Of a DNA stretch of 43,914 nt, positions 7,787 to 16,786 are shown piece by piece; within the stretch, counting starts at the first letter, position 1; every line of letters begins with the position of its first letter. The stretch lies in contig JAEUHG010000187.1 in assembly GCA_016795425.1 (NCBI GenBank), positions 1 through 43,914 on the forward strand, read 5' to 3'. The notes under the pieces are model-generated. The model did not search any database. It had not been told where the DNA came from and saw nothing but the letters and a program-made list of their open reading frames with translations. The stretch comes from Verrucomicrobiales bacterium. Its GTDB lineage: Bacteria; Verrucomicrobiota; Verrucomicrobiia; Limisphaerales; CAIMTB01. Position numbers and translations under genes: made by a program.

Positions 7787-10669
7787 ATGATTTCCGAAAG
7801 CCGGTGTCCGCGCTGCGGCACCGGGCTCACCGGCGGTCCTTGTCCGAAGTGTCTCGCAGGACTGTTTCTTGAAGGCCACTTGGAGGGGGATGCTGTCGTC
7901 GCCGGCCTTCCTTCGCAGCCGTCCGTCCGTCGTCTCGGAGATTACGACCTGCTCGAGGAGATCGCACGAGGCGGGATGGGCGTCGTCTACCGGGCGCGTC
8001 AACGCAGCCTCGGTCGTGAGGTCGCCGTCAAGATCCTGCGAGACCAAACCTTGGCTCGTCCCGAGGACCGTCGTCGTTTTCACGCCGAAGCGGAAGCGAT
8101 CGCCAAACTCAATCATCCTCGCATCGTCAGAATCCACGAGATCGGCGATGAGGACGGCTTGGCCTACTTTGCGATGGACTACGTGGCCGGAGGCAATCTC
8201 GCGGAGCGAACCCGGGATGGCCCCTTGCCAGCTCGTGAGGCCGCCTCGCTGGTGATCCAGGTCGCGGATGCTGTTCAGCACGCGCATGCCCGGGGCATCC
8301 TTCATCGGGACCTCAAGCCGTCCAATGTGCTCCTCGACGTCGACGGTGAGGCCTGTGTCACCGATTTCGGACTGGCCCGCCTATTGGACGACGGAAGCAG
8401 CCTGACGCTCACCGGACAGGTGTTGGGGACTCCGAGCTACATGCCACCGGAGCAGGCAGCGGGGAAGGGGAGAGTTGGGCCGGCCGCCGACATTTACGCG
8501 CTGGGGGCGCTCCTCTACCACCTTCTGACCGGGCGACCGCCGTTTGCCGGGGCCAGCATCAGCGAAACCCTGCGCCAGGTTCTGGAACAGGAACCCGTTT
8601 CTCCCGCGCTCCTCAACGCCCAGGTTCCGATCGACTTGGCGAGCGTGTGCCTCCGATGCCTCGCCAAGGAGGAACAGAATCGATACGTGTCTGCCGAAAC
8701 TTTGGCGGCCGATCTCCGGCGCTTTCTCAGTGGCGAACCGACACTCGCCCGGCCCGCCGGACCGACCGAACGATGCCTCCGCTGGGTGCGGCGTAAACCT
8801 GCGCTCGCCGGGTTGGCCTTCCTCGCGGGATTGCTGGCGTTGATCGCCTTCACGGGGATTACCTGGCAATGGCGGCGGGCCGAAGACTCGCGTAGGCGCG
8901 CAGAAGCCAGCGCCCTTGCCGCCCGGCACCAAGTCTACGCCACCGATATGCTCGGTCTTCAGCAGGCTCTCGAACTCGGTAACACCGGGCGCGCCGTGGA
9001 TCAACTTATCGCCTACGAACCTCGACCCGGCGAACCCGATTTCCGAGGCTGGGAATGGTGGTTCTTCGTCAAACGTTCCCTGGACTGGATCGACACCCAC
9101 GCGGGTCAAGTCTCCTCCACCAATCCCCCAGGCCGTTCCCCTGAACCCGAGAACAAAACGGAACCCCGCCTCGCGGCGGTCACCCCGCCCATCTTCTCCT
9201 CCGACTCGTCGACGATCGCCTACGCTGATGCCGAGGGAAGGGTCAACCTATGGGACCAAGACCGACGTGAGATCGTATCCCGTCTACCGGCGGGTCTGAA
9301 TCCGCTCGGTTTCTCCAAGAACGGCACCACCCTGGTCACTGCCGCGATCGCGACCCCTCTCCCGCTCGAACCTGGGCCGTTCGGTGGGCTGGAATTCTGG
9401 GATGTCCGGTCCGGCACCCGCGTGCGCGGGTGGTCTCCCGAAACCACCAACGAAATCGTCAGCGCGGCGTCTCTTTCTCCGGACGCGCAAGGGTTGGCCA
9501 CCGGGGATCTTTCGGGTCGTGTACGCCTTCGAAACGTGACGGATGGCCGCCTCCTCAGGGAGTGGAACCTCGCCAAGGAGCGGGTCTGGAACCTGGTGTT
9601 CTCGCCCGACCAAAGGGTGCTCGCGGTCGCGCTGGATTCCTCGGTGCGGCTCTGTCGTCTGGACTCGGACCAAATCCGAAGGATCTGGGGCACCACCACG
9701 CCCGTCGCCTTCTCTCCTGACGGACGACTGGTCGCGACCGGATTTTTCCGACAGATCCGGATCTACGACGTCGTTTCGGGCGAGCTGCGGCATGGGTTCT
9801 TCGCGGATCCCCTTTCGTGGCTGGCCTTCTCCAAGGACGGCGAAACTCTGGCGTGCGCGGACGGGAGTGTCTCGCTGTGGAACGTGGCGACGGAGCGGCG
9901 CCTGGCGACGTTGCTGCATCGGTCCGAGGCCGTTTTCGTGAGGTTTTCACCGGACGGGACGACCCTGCTTGGAGGCAAACCTGGGGAGATTCGTGTCTGG
10001 GAGGCGGCCACCCCAGGCGAGGTCGAGCGCCTGTTCAACAGTTCCGTGCCGTCGTTCGACGCCCCGTTGCCGCCCCGGGATCCGTCGCGCATTCCTCCCA
10101 GGGCTCCTGACACGCCTCCTCGATTGATCGATCTCTCCAGATTCTACGTTGCGGCGCTCGATGACAACTGGGGCGGGTCGCCAACCGACAACGACAACAG
10201 CCTGCGCGAACTGACGTCCGGGGTTCATACTCTGTCCGGGATTCCCTTCGACGTCCGGGGCATCCTCCAGTTGGGTTCGCTTCACGGCTATCCGCGCAGG
10301 ATCCGGGGCATCCCGGTGGGACTGAAATGCCGAGCGCTGCACTTTCTTCATGGAGCAGCCTGGGGCGTCGATCCGCCGGGAACCCACGTCGGTCAATACA
10401 TCGCGAACTACGCAGGAGGTGACCCCGTGAGTATCCCGTTGGTTCTGGACCAGAACATCGCCGACTGGACCACCGCCCGACCCCTTCCCGCGTCCTTATC
10501 CATTGCCTGGGACGGACTAAACGAATCCGCCCGTTCGTTGGGTCAGAAGAAGCGCCTCTACCGGTTCACGTGGATCAATCCCCGTCCGGAAGCGGAGATT
10601 TTGACCTTGGATTTCTCCTGGGCCGCCGCGCAGACGGAGCCCTTCCTGGTGGCCGTCACGGCGGAATGA
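7787..10669 (+). CDS. Transmembrane Ser/Thr protein kinase with WD40 repeats
   Basis: 960 residues from the ATG at 7787, chosen because the kinase and its zinc ribbon begin right after it; the frame is open far upstream but overlaps the sigma gene. Domain order: zinc ribbon (C7, C10, C19, C22); Hanks-type kinase domain about 45-315 with glycine loop GGMGVVYRA, Lys82 in VAVKIL, HRDLKPSN with catalytic Asp175, and Asp193 in DFGLAR; one membrane helix about 339-361; then about 600 residues of WD40-type repeats (FSPDGR...IRIYD and similar). The last about 150 residues form a separate, non-WD40 module (DVRGILQLGSLHGYP...). All key catalytic residues are present, so it should be active. The kinase domain faces the cytoplasm and the propeller is predicted outside as a sensor. 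It pairs with the sigma factor just upstream. Confidence 0.9.
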   Translation: MISESRCPRCGTGLTGGPCPKCLAGLFLEGHLEGDAVVAGLPSQPSVRRLGDYDLLEEIARGGMGVVYRARQRSLGREVAVKILRDQTLARPEDRRRFHAEAEAIAKLNHPRIVRIHEIGDEDGLAYFAMDYVAGGNLAERTRDGPLPAREAASLVIQVADAVQHAHARGILHRDLKPSNVLLDVDGEACVTDFGLARLLDDGSSLTLTGQVLGTPSYMPPEQAAGKGRVGPAADIYALGALLYHLLTGRPPFAGASISETLRQVLEQEPVSPALLNAQVPIDLASVCLRCLAKEEQNRYVSAETLAADLRRFLSGEPTLARPAGPTERCLRWVRRKPALAGLAFLAGLLALIAFTGITWQWRRAEDSRRRAEASALAARHQVYATDMLGLQQALELGNTGRAVDQLIAYEPRPGEPDFRGWEWWFFVKRSLDWIDTHAGQVSSTNPPGRSPEPENKTEPRLAAVTPPIFSSDSSTIAYADAEGRVNLWDQDRREIVSRLPAGLNPLGFSKNGTTLVTAAIATPLPLEPGPFGGLEFWDVRSGTRVRGWSPETTNEIVSAASLSPDAQGLATGDLSGRVRLRNVTDGRLLREWNLAKERVWNLVFSPDQRVLAVALDSSVRLCRLDSDQIRRIWGTTTPVAFSPDGRLVATGFFRQIRIYDVVSGELRHGFFADPLSWLAFSKDGETLACADGSVSLWNVATERRLATLLHRSEAVFVRFSPDGTTLLGGKPGEIRVWEAATPGEVERLFNSSVPSFDAPLPPRDPSRIPPRAPDTPPRLIDLSRFYVAALDDNWGGSPTDNDNSLRELTSGVHTLSGIPFDVRGILQLGSLHGYPRRIRGIPVGLKCRALHFLHGAAWGVDPPGTHVGQYIANYAGGDPVSIPLVLDQNIADWTTARPLPASLSIAWDGLNESARSLGQKKRLYRFTWINPRPEAEILTLDFSWAAAQTEPFLVAVTAE

Positions 10670-10816
10670 CCGAACTGGTTTCCATGGATCGTTAACAACC
10701 CTTGGCTGGAATCGGAAAGGGAGGATCGCCGATCCAGGCCCGAACTCGAACCCACGGCACCGGTCAGGTTTTATCTGAGGCGGACCGTAATCGTTTCATC
10801 GGAATTCGGTTTAGCT

Positions 10817-10822
10817 AGGAGG
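10817..10822 (+). promoter_or_regulatory. Shine-Dalgarno AGGAGG unusually close to a start
   Basis: A perfect AGGAGG ends only two bases before the ATG at 10825, too near for normal use. The next in-frame ATGs (10846 and 10885) are 23 and 62 bases away. The site therefore does not settle the start of the hydrolase gene; it may serve a different start or act as a standby site. Confidence 0.35.
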
Positions 10823-10824
10823 AG

Positions 10825-12306
10825 ATGCACCAGTTCCGAGTCCACATGAACGCGACTGCCCTATCCGACCCGGCGCCCCCCACGATGTCGCCGAATCCAC
10901 TCGCGATCCTCGCTGTCCTCACGTTCCTCCTTCTTTCGCCGGCGGCGACCGCGCAAACCGCGGTTGAACTCACTTCGATCGTCTCCACGACGAACGGCGT
11001 TCGCCTGGGGTGGACCGATCCCGGGCCGGGACAGGTCTTCACCATTCAGGTCCGGGATTCACTCGTCACCGGTGCCTGGAAAAACGCGACGACGAGATAC
11101 CGCTGGCCCTGGCCGTTCCGGCATTGGGCGGACGCACCCCGCAGCCTGCCCGCAGCCCGATTCTACCGCGTCATCGCCCAGGCGGGAGTCGTGCCGGACC
11201 GTGGCAGACTCCTGACCACCGCACTGAAAGGGCAGTGGGATGCCAGCTTTCAGAACAGCGTTTATGCCAATTGGGGCATCGCCGGCTTCGCTCGCGCGAA
11301 GTTCGGAATCATCTCCCGCTCGTTCACCTATGAAACGGTGGATCCGTACGGTCTGCCCATCATTGCTTCGGCCCTATTGATTCTGCCCATGGGCACCAAC
11401 GGACCGCTGCCCCTCGTCAGCGTGCAACATGGGACCACGGCGCGGAAGAGCGATGCGCCTTCGCAACCGAATTCCGGAGATCGGTGGGCGTCCGTGCTCG
11501 GATCCTACGGATACGCGGTGGTCGTGCCGGACTATCTCGGCCTTGGAAACTCGCCGGGCTACCAGGCCTATCTCCATGCGAAGAGCGAGGGCACGTGCGT
11601 GGTAGACGCCTTGCGCGCGGGAAGAGCCCTGTGTGCCAGCAACCACGTCAGCCTCAACGGACAACTCTTTCTGACAGGGTTCTCCCAGGGCGGTCATGTC
11701 ACCCTGGCGGCGCACCGCGAATTGGAAACCGTCCATGCCGACGAGTTTACCGTCACGGCCTCGGCACCCTGCGCCGGCACCTACGACCTTGGCGGCGTCA
11801 CCCTCGAAGGTCTTTTGGCCACCCGCAGTAATCCCATTCGTTATCCGATCGCGATGGTGGTCGCGGCCTATTTGCCGATCTATCGTTTGGGGGACACCCT
11901 CGAGGAACTTCTCGCCGAGCCTTATCGCCGCACCTTGCCTCCTTTGTTGGACGGCGCGCATGACGAGGGCCAAATCGAAGCCGCCCTGCCGGCGGATCCC
12001 TTCGCGATTCTGCGTCCCGATTTCCAGACGGATTTCCGCACGAACACCAACAATCCACTCCGTCAGGCATTCCTTGATAATTCCACGCTTTCCTGGACTC
12101 CTAAGGCCCCGACCAAGCTGATTCATTGCCGAGGAGATTCGATCGCGGTTTTCTCCAACGCGGAAGTGGCCCACCAGAGCTTTACCGACCGCGGCGCCTG
12201 TTGCGTCAGCGTGGTTGATCCGGGGGAGCCGGCGCGGTTGGGCCACGAGGAGTGTTTCAATCCGAGTCTGCGCGAAGTGCTGACGTGGTTCGAGTCGCTC
12301 CGGTGA
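10825..12306 (+). CDS. Secreted alpha/beta hydrolase (lipase/esterase-like)
   Basis: 493 residues from the ATG at 10825. The ATG at 10885 (residue 21) gives a cleaner signal peptide, MSPNPLAILAVLTFLLLSPA with AxA just after, so the true protein may be 473 residues. After the export signal comes a short fibronectin-like module (GVRLGWTDPGPGQVFTIQV...ARFYRVI). The hydrolase domain follows, with nucleophile Ser287 in GFSQGG, probable acid Asp438 (CRGDSIAV) and His474 (LGHEECF); numbering is from 10825. VVVPDYLGLGNSPGYQAY and the cysteine-bearing lid region resemble the secretory-lipase family. Likely hydrolyses ester bonds of an extracellular or periplasmic substrate. It follows the kinase by 155 bases, so co-regulation is possible but unproven. 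Confidence 0.8.
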   Translation: MHQFRVHMNATALSDPAPPTMSPNPLAILAVLTFLLLSPAATAQTAVELTSIVSTTNGVRLGWTDPGPGQVFTIQVRDSLVTGAWKNATTRYRWPWPFRHWADAPRSLPAARFYRVIAQAGVVPDRGRLLTTALKGQWDASFQNSVYANWGIAGFARAKFGIISRSFTYETVDPYGLPIIASALLILPMGTNGPLPLVSVQHGTTARKSDAPSQPNSGDRWASVLGSYGYAVVVPDYLGLGNSPGYQAYLHAKSEGTCVVDALRAGRALCASNHVSLNGQLFLTGFSQGGHVTLAAHRELETVHADEFTVTASAPCAGTYDLGGVTLEGLLATRSNPIRYPIAMVVAAYLPIYRLGDTLEELLAEPYRRTLPPLLDGAHDEGQIEAALPADPFAILRPDFQTDFRTNTNNPLRQAFLDNSTLSWTPKAPTKLIHCRGDSIAVFSNAEVAHQSFTDRGACCVSVVDPGEPARLGHEECFNPSLREVLTWFESLR

Positions 12307-12338
12307 CAGGCTGGTTCGAACGATTGGTTCCCAGCCTG
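12307..12338 (+). terminator. Two-tier stem-loop between hydrolase and SBBP gene
   Basis: Begins on the base after the hydrolase stop codon. Outer arms CAGGCTGG (12307-12314) and CCAGCCTG (12331-12338) pair perfectly. Inside them GAAC (12318-12321) and GTTC (12327-12330) pair around GATTG. No T-tract follows, so it is either a weak or factor-assisted terminator or an intercistronic RNA structure protecting the upstream message. Confidence 0.45.
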
Positions 12339-12355
12339 ACGAACAACACGAAGCG

Positions 12356-15163
12356 ATGAAAGCACCCGTCTCCAATATGCTGCCCTTGTGCGTTGCCGCA
12401 CTCACCGTAGGAATCCTGGGTGATACCCTGGCCAGCGCACAGCCTGCGGTTGAGACCTGGAGAAAGCACTACCACGGGATGGCCGAATCGGACGACCGGC
12501 CCAGGCAGATCGTCGTGGATTCCGCCGGCAATGTCATCGTGGCCGGCTCCAGCGATGCCGGAACAGAGGAAGCCAATGGCAGCGACTGGATCGTGGTCAA
12601 GTACTCGAACTCGGGCGTGCCCCTCTGGACCAATCTGTTTTCCGGGCCCTACAACAGCGTTGATGGTGCCAACGCCGTGGCCGAAGACAGCGACGGTGAT
12701 GTGATCGTGACGGGGTATTCATTGAGCCACGAGCAGAATTACTTCTCTTACGTGACGATCAAGTACTCCGGTGCGGGCATGCCGCTATGGACAAACCGTT
12801 ACGACGCGCCGTGGCCTTACTCGTATGTGACGCCGGACTATGGCAACGAGCTGGCAGTGGGTCGCGGCAACGAGGTGTTCGTGACCGGAGGTAATGCGAC
12901 TCTGGCCTATTCAAGCGAAGGCGTGCCGCTCTGGACGAATGGTTATCCTGCATCGGAAGCCAGAAGTCTGGCGCTGGACAGCCACGGCGACGTCGTCGTG
13001 ACAGGGCACGCCGGGAATTACAGCGATTACGTGACCGTCAAGTATTCGCACGCCGGCATACCCTTGTGGACGAATCGCTACATCCTGTGCGGCTACGGCG
13101 CCGATTACACCGTGGCCGTGGATCGCAGTGACAACGCATTCGTGGCGGGCAGCACCGATTGCAACGGGTCCGCGATCGTTTCCTATTCGAGCGCGGGAAT
13201 GGCGCGGTGGACAAATCTCTACAATCCCCATGCCTTTGGCGACGCAGCGCCCTCGTCGGCAGGTGTGGTGGTCGACGGTGCCGGAAACGTCTTCGTCACC
13301 GGTACCACGAGCGGTGCCGGCGATTCCGGCTTCGTCACCGTCGCCTATTCGAATGAGGGCCTGCCCTTTTGGACGAATCGTTACCACGGGCCCGGAACGG
13401 GCAAGCACATCGCAGCGGCTCTTGACTTGGACGGTGAAGGCAACGTGTTCGTGACGGGATCCTCGTTGGGCCGCAGCGGCTACTACGATTTCGCCACGAT
13501 CAAATACTCGGGTGCTGGCGTGTCGTTGTGGACCAACCGTTACGTTGGACCTGGGGACAGTCGGGCCGCCTCGATAGCTGTGGACAGCAACGGCAATGCG
13601 TTTGTGACTGGGTCGTCGTGGGGCGGCAGTTCGTATGATGGCGTGACCATTGCATACTCGGGTGCGGGCGTGCCGTTGTGGACCAATCGCTTTGACCGGT
13701 TGTGCGAAACCGATGACGACGCTCGAGCCATGGTGGTGGACAACCGGGGCAACGTGTTCGTGACCGGGTCCTCGAGTGGTGCTGGCGTCTCCCATTACAC
13801 GACGCTTGCTTACTCCCGGGAGGGCGTACCCTTGTGGGCGAATCGCCATATCCCGCCGGGGAACACTCTGGACGCCGCCACCGCTGCGGCCGTGGACGCA
13901 AGCGGCCATGTGATCGTGACCGGACGATCGAGCCGCGGCCACGTTCGCGATCCCTACGCTTCGTCGGATTATGCCACGATCAAGTACTCAAACGCGGGTG
14001 TGCCCCTGTGGATCCATCGCTACAACGGACCTGGGAACGGCTTCGACGAAGCCACCGCCGTAGCCGTGGATGGCAGAGGCAATGTCTTTGTGACCGGTCG
14101 ATCGGCCAGTGCCGGTGGTGCCTCCGGTTACGCGACAATCATGTATTCGGAAGCCGGCACGCCAGTCTGGACCAATCGCTACTCCGCGCGCGATGGCACC
14201 CAACCCTCAGCCATGGCCGTCGACCGAAGTGGCAATGTGATCGTGACGGGGGAGGCGTGGAGCGGCAGCACCTCGATCTCTTCTGATTACGTGACGGTCA
14301 AATACTCGGGAGAAGGCGTGCCGGCATGGACCAATCGTTACAACGGACGCGCGAACGCCAGCGACGCCGCCAGTGCCGTGGCCGTGGACACGCAGGGAAA
14401 CGTGTTCGTAACGGGATACTCCTCGAACGGCGACCCTCTCACCCGTTCCTCCGATTACACGACCATCAAGTATTCAAGCGGAGGCGTGCCCGTCTGGACC
14501 AATGGGTATGGCGGTCAGGGAAACAACCTTGCCTCGGCTCGCGCCCTGGTGGTCGGCGGCAATGGCAACGTCGTCGTCACGGGCAGCAGTGACGGCGGTT
14601 TCGCCACCGTGGCCTATTCGAACTCTGGAATCCCGTTGTGGACCAATCTCTATCGTGGGCAACCAGGCCGGTTTGCCTACGCAACCGCCATCGCCGTGGA
14701 CGGCAACGGGAACATTGCCGTGACCGGGAATTCAACCGGCACCGATATTTGGCCTGACGTCGATTTCGCGACAATCAAGTATTCGAGTGGGGGCGTGCCG
14801 TTGTGGACGAATCTTTATGATGGGCCAGCGCACGGCACTGACATCGCCGCTGTCGTGGCGATTGACGCGAGCGGTGATGTGGTCGTGGCCGGGAAATCGT
14901 GGAACGGCACCTCCCACGATTGCGTGACAATCAAGTACTCCAGCACGGGCGTGCCGCTCACCATCACCCGCACCGGGACGAGCACGATAGCCGTGTCCTG
15001 GCCATCGACTGCTTCGTCCGTCACCTTGCAGCAAAACACCGATGGCATCATCTCGTCGAACTGGAGCGCCGTCCTCGCCACGCCACAGGATAACGGAACA
15101 ACCAGAACGGTCATGGTCGGTCCTTCTTCGGCGAGCGCGTTCTTCCGGCTCCTTCACCCGTAG
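12356..15163 (+). CDS. Exported SBBP repeat (beta-propeller) protein
   Basis: 935 residues. The N-terminus has a Sec signal (NMLPLCVAALTVGIL...ASAQ). The body consists of 16 SBBP repeats, each of about 50-60 residues, with a D-x-x-G-N-V-F-V-T-G-x-S core alternating with YATIKYSxAGVPLWTNRY strands. This is a calcium-poor propeller or solenoid fold known from soil Verrucomicrobia, Acidobacteria and Myxococcota. The last about 65 residues (TITRTGTSTIAVSWPST...FFRLLHP) form a C-terminal module often found in verrucomicrobial exported proteins and may mediate sorting. No enzyme motif was seen. It lies 49 bases after the hydrolase, separated by a stem-loop. Likely a surface or secreted binding scaffold. 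Confidence 0.85.
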   Translation: MKAPVSNMLPLCVAALTVGILGDTLASAQPAVETWRKHYHGMAESDDRPRQIVVDSAGNVIVAGSSDAGTEEANGSDWIVVKYSNSGVPLWTNLFSGPYNSVDGANAVAEDSDGDVIVTGYSLSHEQNYFSYVTIKYSGAGMPLWTNRYDAPWPYSYVTPDYGNELAVGRGNEVFVTGGNATLAYSSEGVPLWTNGYPASEARSLALDSHGDVVVTGHAGNYSDYVTVKYSHAGIPLWTNRYILCGYGADYTVAVDRSDNAFVAGSTDCNGSAIVSYSSAGMARWTNLYNPHAFGDAAPSSAGVVVDGAGNVFVTGTTSGAGDSGFVTVAYSNEGLPFWTNRYHGPGTGKHIAAALDLDGEGNVFVTGSSLGRSGYYDFATIKYSGAGVSLWTNRYVGPGDSRAASIAVDSNGNAFVTGSSWGGSSYDGVTIAYSGAGVPLWTNRFDRLCETDDDARAMVVDNRGNVFVTGSSSGAGVSHYTTLAYSREGVPLWANRHIPPGNTLDAATAAAVDASGHVIVTGRSSRGHVRDPYASSDYATIKYSNAGVPLWIHRYNGPGNGFDEATAVAVDGRGNVFVTGRSASAGGASGYATIMYSEAGTPVWTNRYSARDGTQPSAMAVDRSGNVIVTGEAWSGSTSISSDYVTVKYSGEGVPAWTNRYNGRANASDAASAVAVDTQGNVFVTGYSSNGDPLTRSSDYTTIKYSSGGVPVWTNGYGGQGNNLASARALVVGGNGNVVVTGSSDGGFATVAYSNSGIPLWTNLYRGQPGRFAYATAIAVDGNGNIAVTGNSTGTDIWPDVDFATIKYSSGGVPLWTNLYDGPAHGTDIAAVVAIDASGDVVVAGKSWNGTSHDCVTIKYSSTGVPLTITRTGTSTIAVSWPSTASSVTLQQNTDGIISSNWSAVLATPQDNGTTRTVMVGPSSASAFFRLLHP

Positions 15164-15373
15164 GGACAAAGAAACCACCTCGCTTCTGATGGTTCTCTTC
15201 GTGAAAATTGACGAACGGGATCGATAGGGTCAGCGGAATCCCCTGGTCCTTGCGAATGTCGACCGTCCTTCCGGGGCTTGGCCACACCGCTTGATCCACA
15301 TCGCCCTCGGTCCCGGTGGTCATGTAGAGGTTGTCGGGGTCCTGCCGGGCTCGATCGATGGTGGCGATAAGAC
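15111..15373 (-). pseudogene. Frame-shifted 3' continuation of the hypothetical gene above it
   Basis: At about 15366-15374 the reading frame of the 15320-16033 gene is left and a second frame continues with a sensible sequence (LIATIDRARQDPDNLYMTTG...DQAVWPSPGRTVDIRKDQG) to a stop at 15111. One extra base near CCGGTC/TTATC, or a -1 slip, would join the two. No slippery heptamer is visible, so a mutation or an assembly error is the simpler cause. An ATG at 15323 overlaps the upstream stop by ATGA, so independent translation of the last 70 residues by coupling is also possible. The end overlaps the converging SBBP gene by 53 bases. Confidence 0.45.
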
Positions 15374-16033
15374 CGGGTCATTGCGCAGTAATACGCGGGG
15401 GTCTCCAACTAGATCAGCGGGTCCGATGACGTTCGTCAAATTGCCAAGCGCATTGACGAGCGCATCATTCACTTCTCCGTCTGTCCCGGTCGACGGTGAG
15501 ACGCAATAGATGTACTGGATTGTAGCCGTAGGCATCCTGGATTCCTCCTGGTTGCTGATCTCATTCGATGTGCGGCGCGATACAGCATCCACAGTGTCCA
15601 TTCGGATCAAATCGATCGCATGGGGCCTCATCAAGGCAGTCTTGAAAACTCTTATGACGATCCCAGGAGCCGAGACTCTGCGCCGCACGGACCCATTGGA
15701 AAACTTGAGCTCGTAGACGGAAGTGACCCCGCGGTCGACGATAAATGAACCCTTGATTGCGTCGTTCACCACGATGCTTCTGGCCGTGTCGTTGTAGTCG
15801 CGGATTGACTCCAGCTCTTTCCTGATCTTCTTCTTTATCTCGTCCCTATCTTTGGGGGTTTTGATCGCCGCCTGCAGGAGGGAATCGGCGCCACTTAGCG
15901 GGCATGTTCTCTCGTCGTCCGGGTTGCCCGTCCGGTAACACAGCTCAACGTCTACCAGGCTCAGAAGTGCGATGTATTCTTCCTGCAGTTGGCTGGGCCC
16001 CGCGCAAAATGGCGAAGATTGGGCGCCGATCAT
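15320..16033 (-). CDS. Hypothetical protein, probably truncated by a frameshift
   Basis: 237 residues from the ATG at 16033. I do not recognise the family. The N-terminal half is charged and helical (KDRDEIKKKIRKELESIRDY) with two to three cysteines. The rest has a beta-rich look (SIVVNDAIKGSFIVDRGVTS, FSNGSVRRRVSAPGIVIRVF). There is no signal peptide or membrane helix. An internal Met about 71 codons before the stop (MPTATIQYIYCVSPSTG) could begin a second, smaller protein. Base composition looks more A/T-rich than the neighbours, which hints at separate ancestry; this was judged by eye. The last 18 or so residues (LSPPSIEPGRTPTTST) look like out-of-frame translation, see the overlapping 3' continuation. 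Confidence 0.55.
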   Translation of the reverse strand: MIGAQSSPFCAGPSQLQEEYIALLSLVDVELCYRTGNPDDERTCPLSGADSLLQAAIKTPKDRDEIKKKIRKELESIRDYNDTARSIVVNDAIKGSFIVDRGVTSVYELKFSNGSVRRRVSAPGIVIRVFKTALMRPHAIDLIRMDTVDAVSRRTSNEISNQEESRMPTATIQYIYCVSPSTGTDGEVNDALVNALGNLTNVIGPADLVGDPRVLLRNDPVLSPPSIEPGRTPTTST

Positions 16034-16092
16034 TTAGTCGGGTATGGGAACTTTGGCGCATCCCGTCCAAATAATCCTGCGGCGCAGGTGGG

Positions 16093-16107
16093 GGAGTTAA
16101 AAACTCC
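16093..16107 (-). terminator. Small hairpin downstream of the HxlR-type gene
   Basis: GGAGTT-AAA-AACTCC pairs perfectly over six bases and lies 34 bases past the stop of the regulator gene on the minus strand. The stem is short and has no real T-tract, so it is a weak terminator candidate at best. Confidence 0.25.
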
Positions 16108-16141
16108 AGCGCGGCGGCGAGTTCGAGGCCTGACCGGTTCC

Positions 16142-16693
16142 CTACCGTGAGAGGGCGGTCTTGCTCCCTTTTCGAAGTCGTTTCACGCTCGGCCGGCGAA
16201 CCGCTTGAGCTCCTTTAGAGAGTTGGTCAGGAGCATTCGCTTTCTTCGGGATCTCGCCCACCTGGGTGCTCGGAGCTTGTTCCGCGAGCAGTCGGGCTCG
16301 CAGCTCGCCGATCAGTCGTTCCGGGGCGGTCCGCATTAATCTCAGAATGTCAGGTGGCGCAATGTGATCCGGGAAGTGCTTTGCTCCCCACAGGGTGAGT
16401 TCAACAAGGATGGGGGCCAAGTCGACTCCCTTTTCGGTGAGCCGGTAGACAAACTTTTTCCCGTCGGACGGATGGTCTGACTGGACCACCAATCCTATGC
16501 TGGTTAGGCGCCGCAGGCGATCGGTCAGGATGTTGGTGGAAATTCCTTCACCCGCCCGGAGGAACTCCCCGAATTCATGGAATCCCCGGAACATCAAATC
16601 GCGAACGATGAGAAGCGTCCAACGATCGCCGACAAGATCCAATGCAAGGCCGATGGGGCAGCCGGATCGTCGGACGTGAGTGGGTCGATGCAC
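16142..16693 (-). CDS. HxlR-family winged-helix transcriptional regulator
   Basis: 183 residues if started at the GTG at 16693; no ATG is available near the domain, and a TTG at 16726 is the alternative. The N-terminal block GCPIGLALDLVGDRWTLLIV with the single conserved Cys is diagnostic of HxlR/MarR-like regulators. The wing and recognition region follow (FLRAGEGISTNILTDRLRRL, KKFVYRLTEKG). The C-terminal about 60 residues are a Lys/Arg/Pro-rich extension beyond the normal HxlR length of about 110-130. Binds DNA as a dimer; the Cys may sense redox or electrophiles, as in YodB-like members (inference). It is divergent from the small membrane protein at 16787, with a palindrome between the two genes. 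Confidence 0.85.
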   Translation of the reverse strand: MHRPTHVRRSGCPIGLALDLVGDRWTLLIVRDLMFRGFHEFGEFLRAGEGISTNILTDRLRRLTSIGLVVQSDHPSDGKKFVYRLTEKGVDLAPILVELTLWGAKHFPDHIAPPDILRLMRTAPERLIGELRARLLAEQAPSTQVGEIPKKANAPDQLSKGAQAVRRPSVKRLRKGSKTALSR

Positions 16694-16742
16694 GAGGCAG
16701 GATGCGCTTTGGCTTGCGTTTTGCAATCGATCTCCGATGATC

Positions 16743-16759
16743 ACTTGTATCTCGCAAGT
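16743..16759 (+). promoter_or_regulatory. Operator candidate for the HxlR-type regulator
   Basis: ACTTG-TATCTCG-CAAGT, with perfect 5-base arms and a 7-base spacer. It is 49 bases upstream of the regulator's GTG and 27 bases upstream of the divergent gene's ATG, so one site could control both. The spacing and the ACTTG/CAAGT arms fit what I recall of HxlR-type operators. A loose -35/-10 pair (TTGCAA and TTGTAT, 18 apart) overlaps it on the plus strand. Confidence 0.5.
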
Positions 16760-16786
16760 TAAACTTTTGCCCGACCGTATCCTGCC

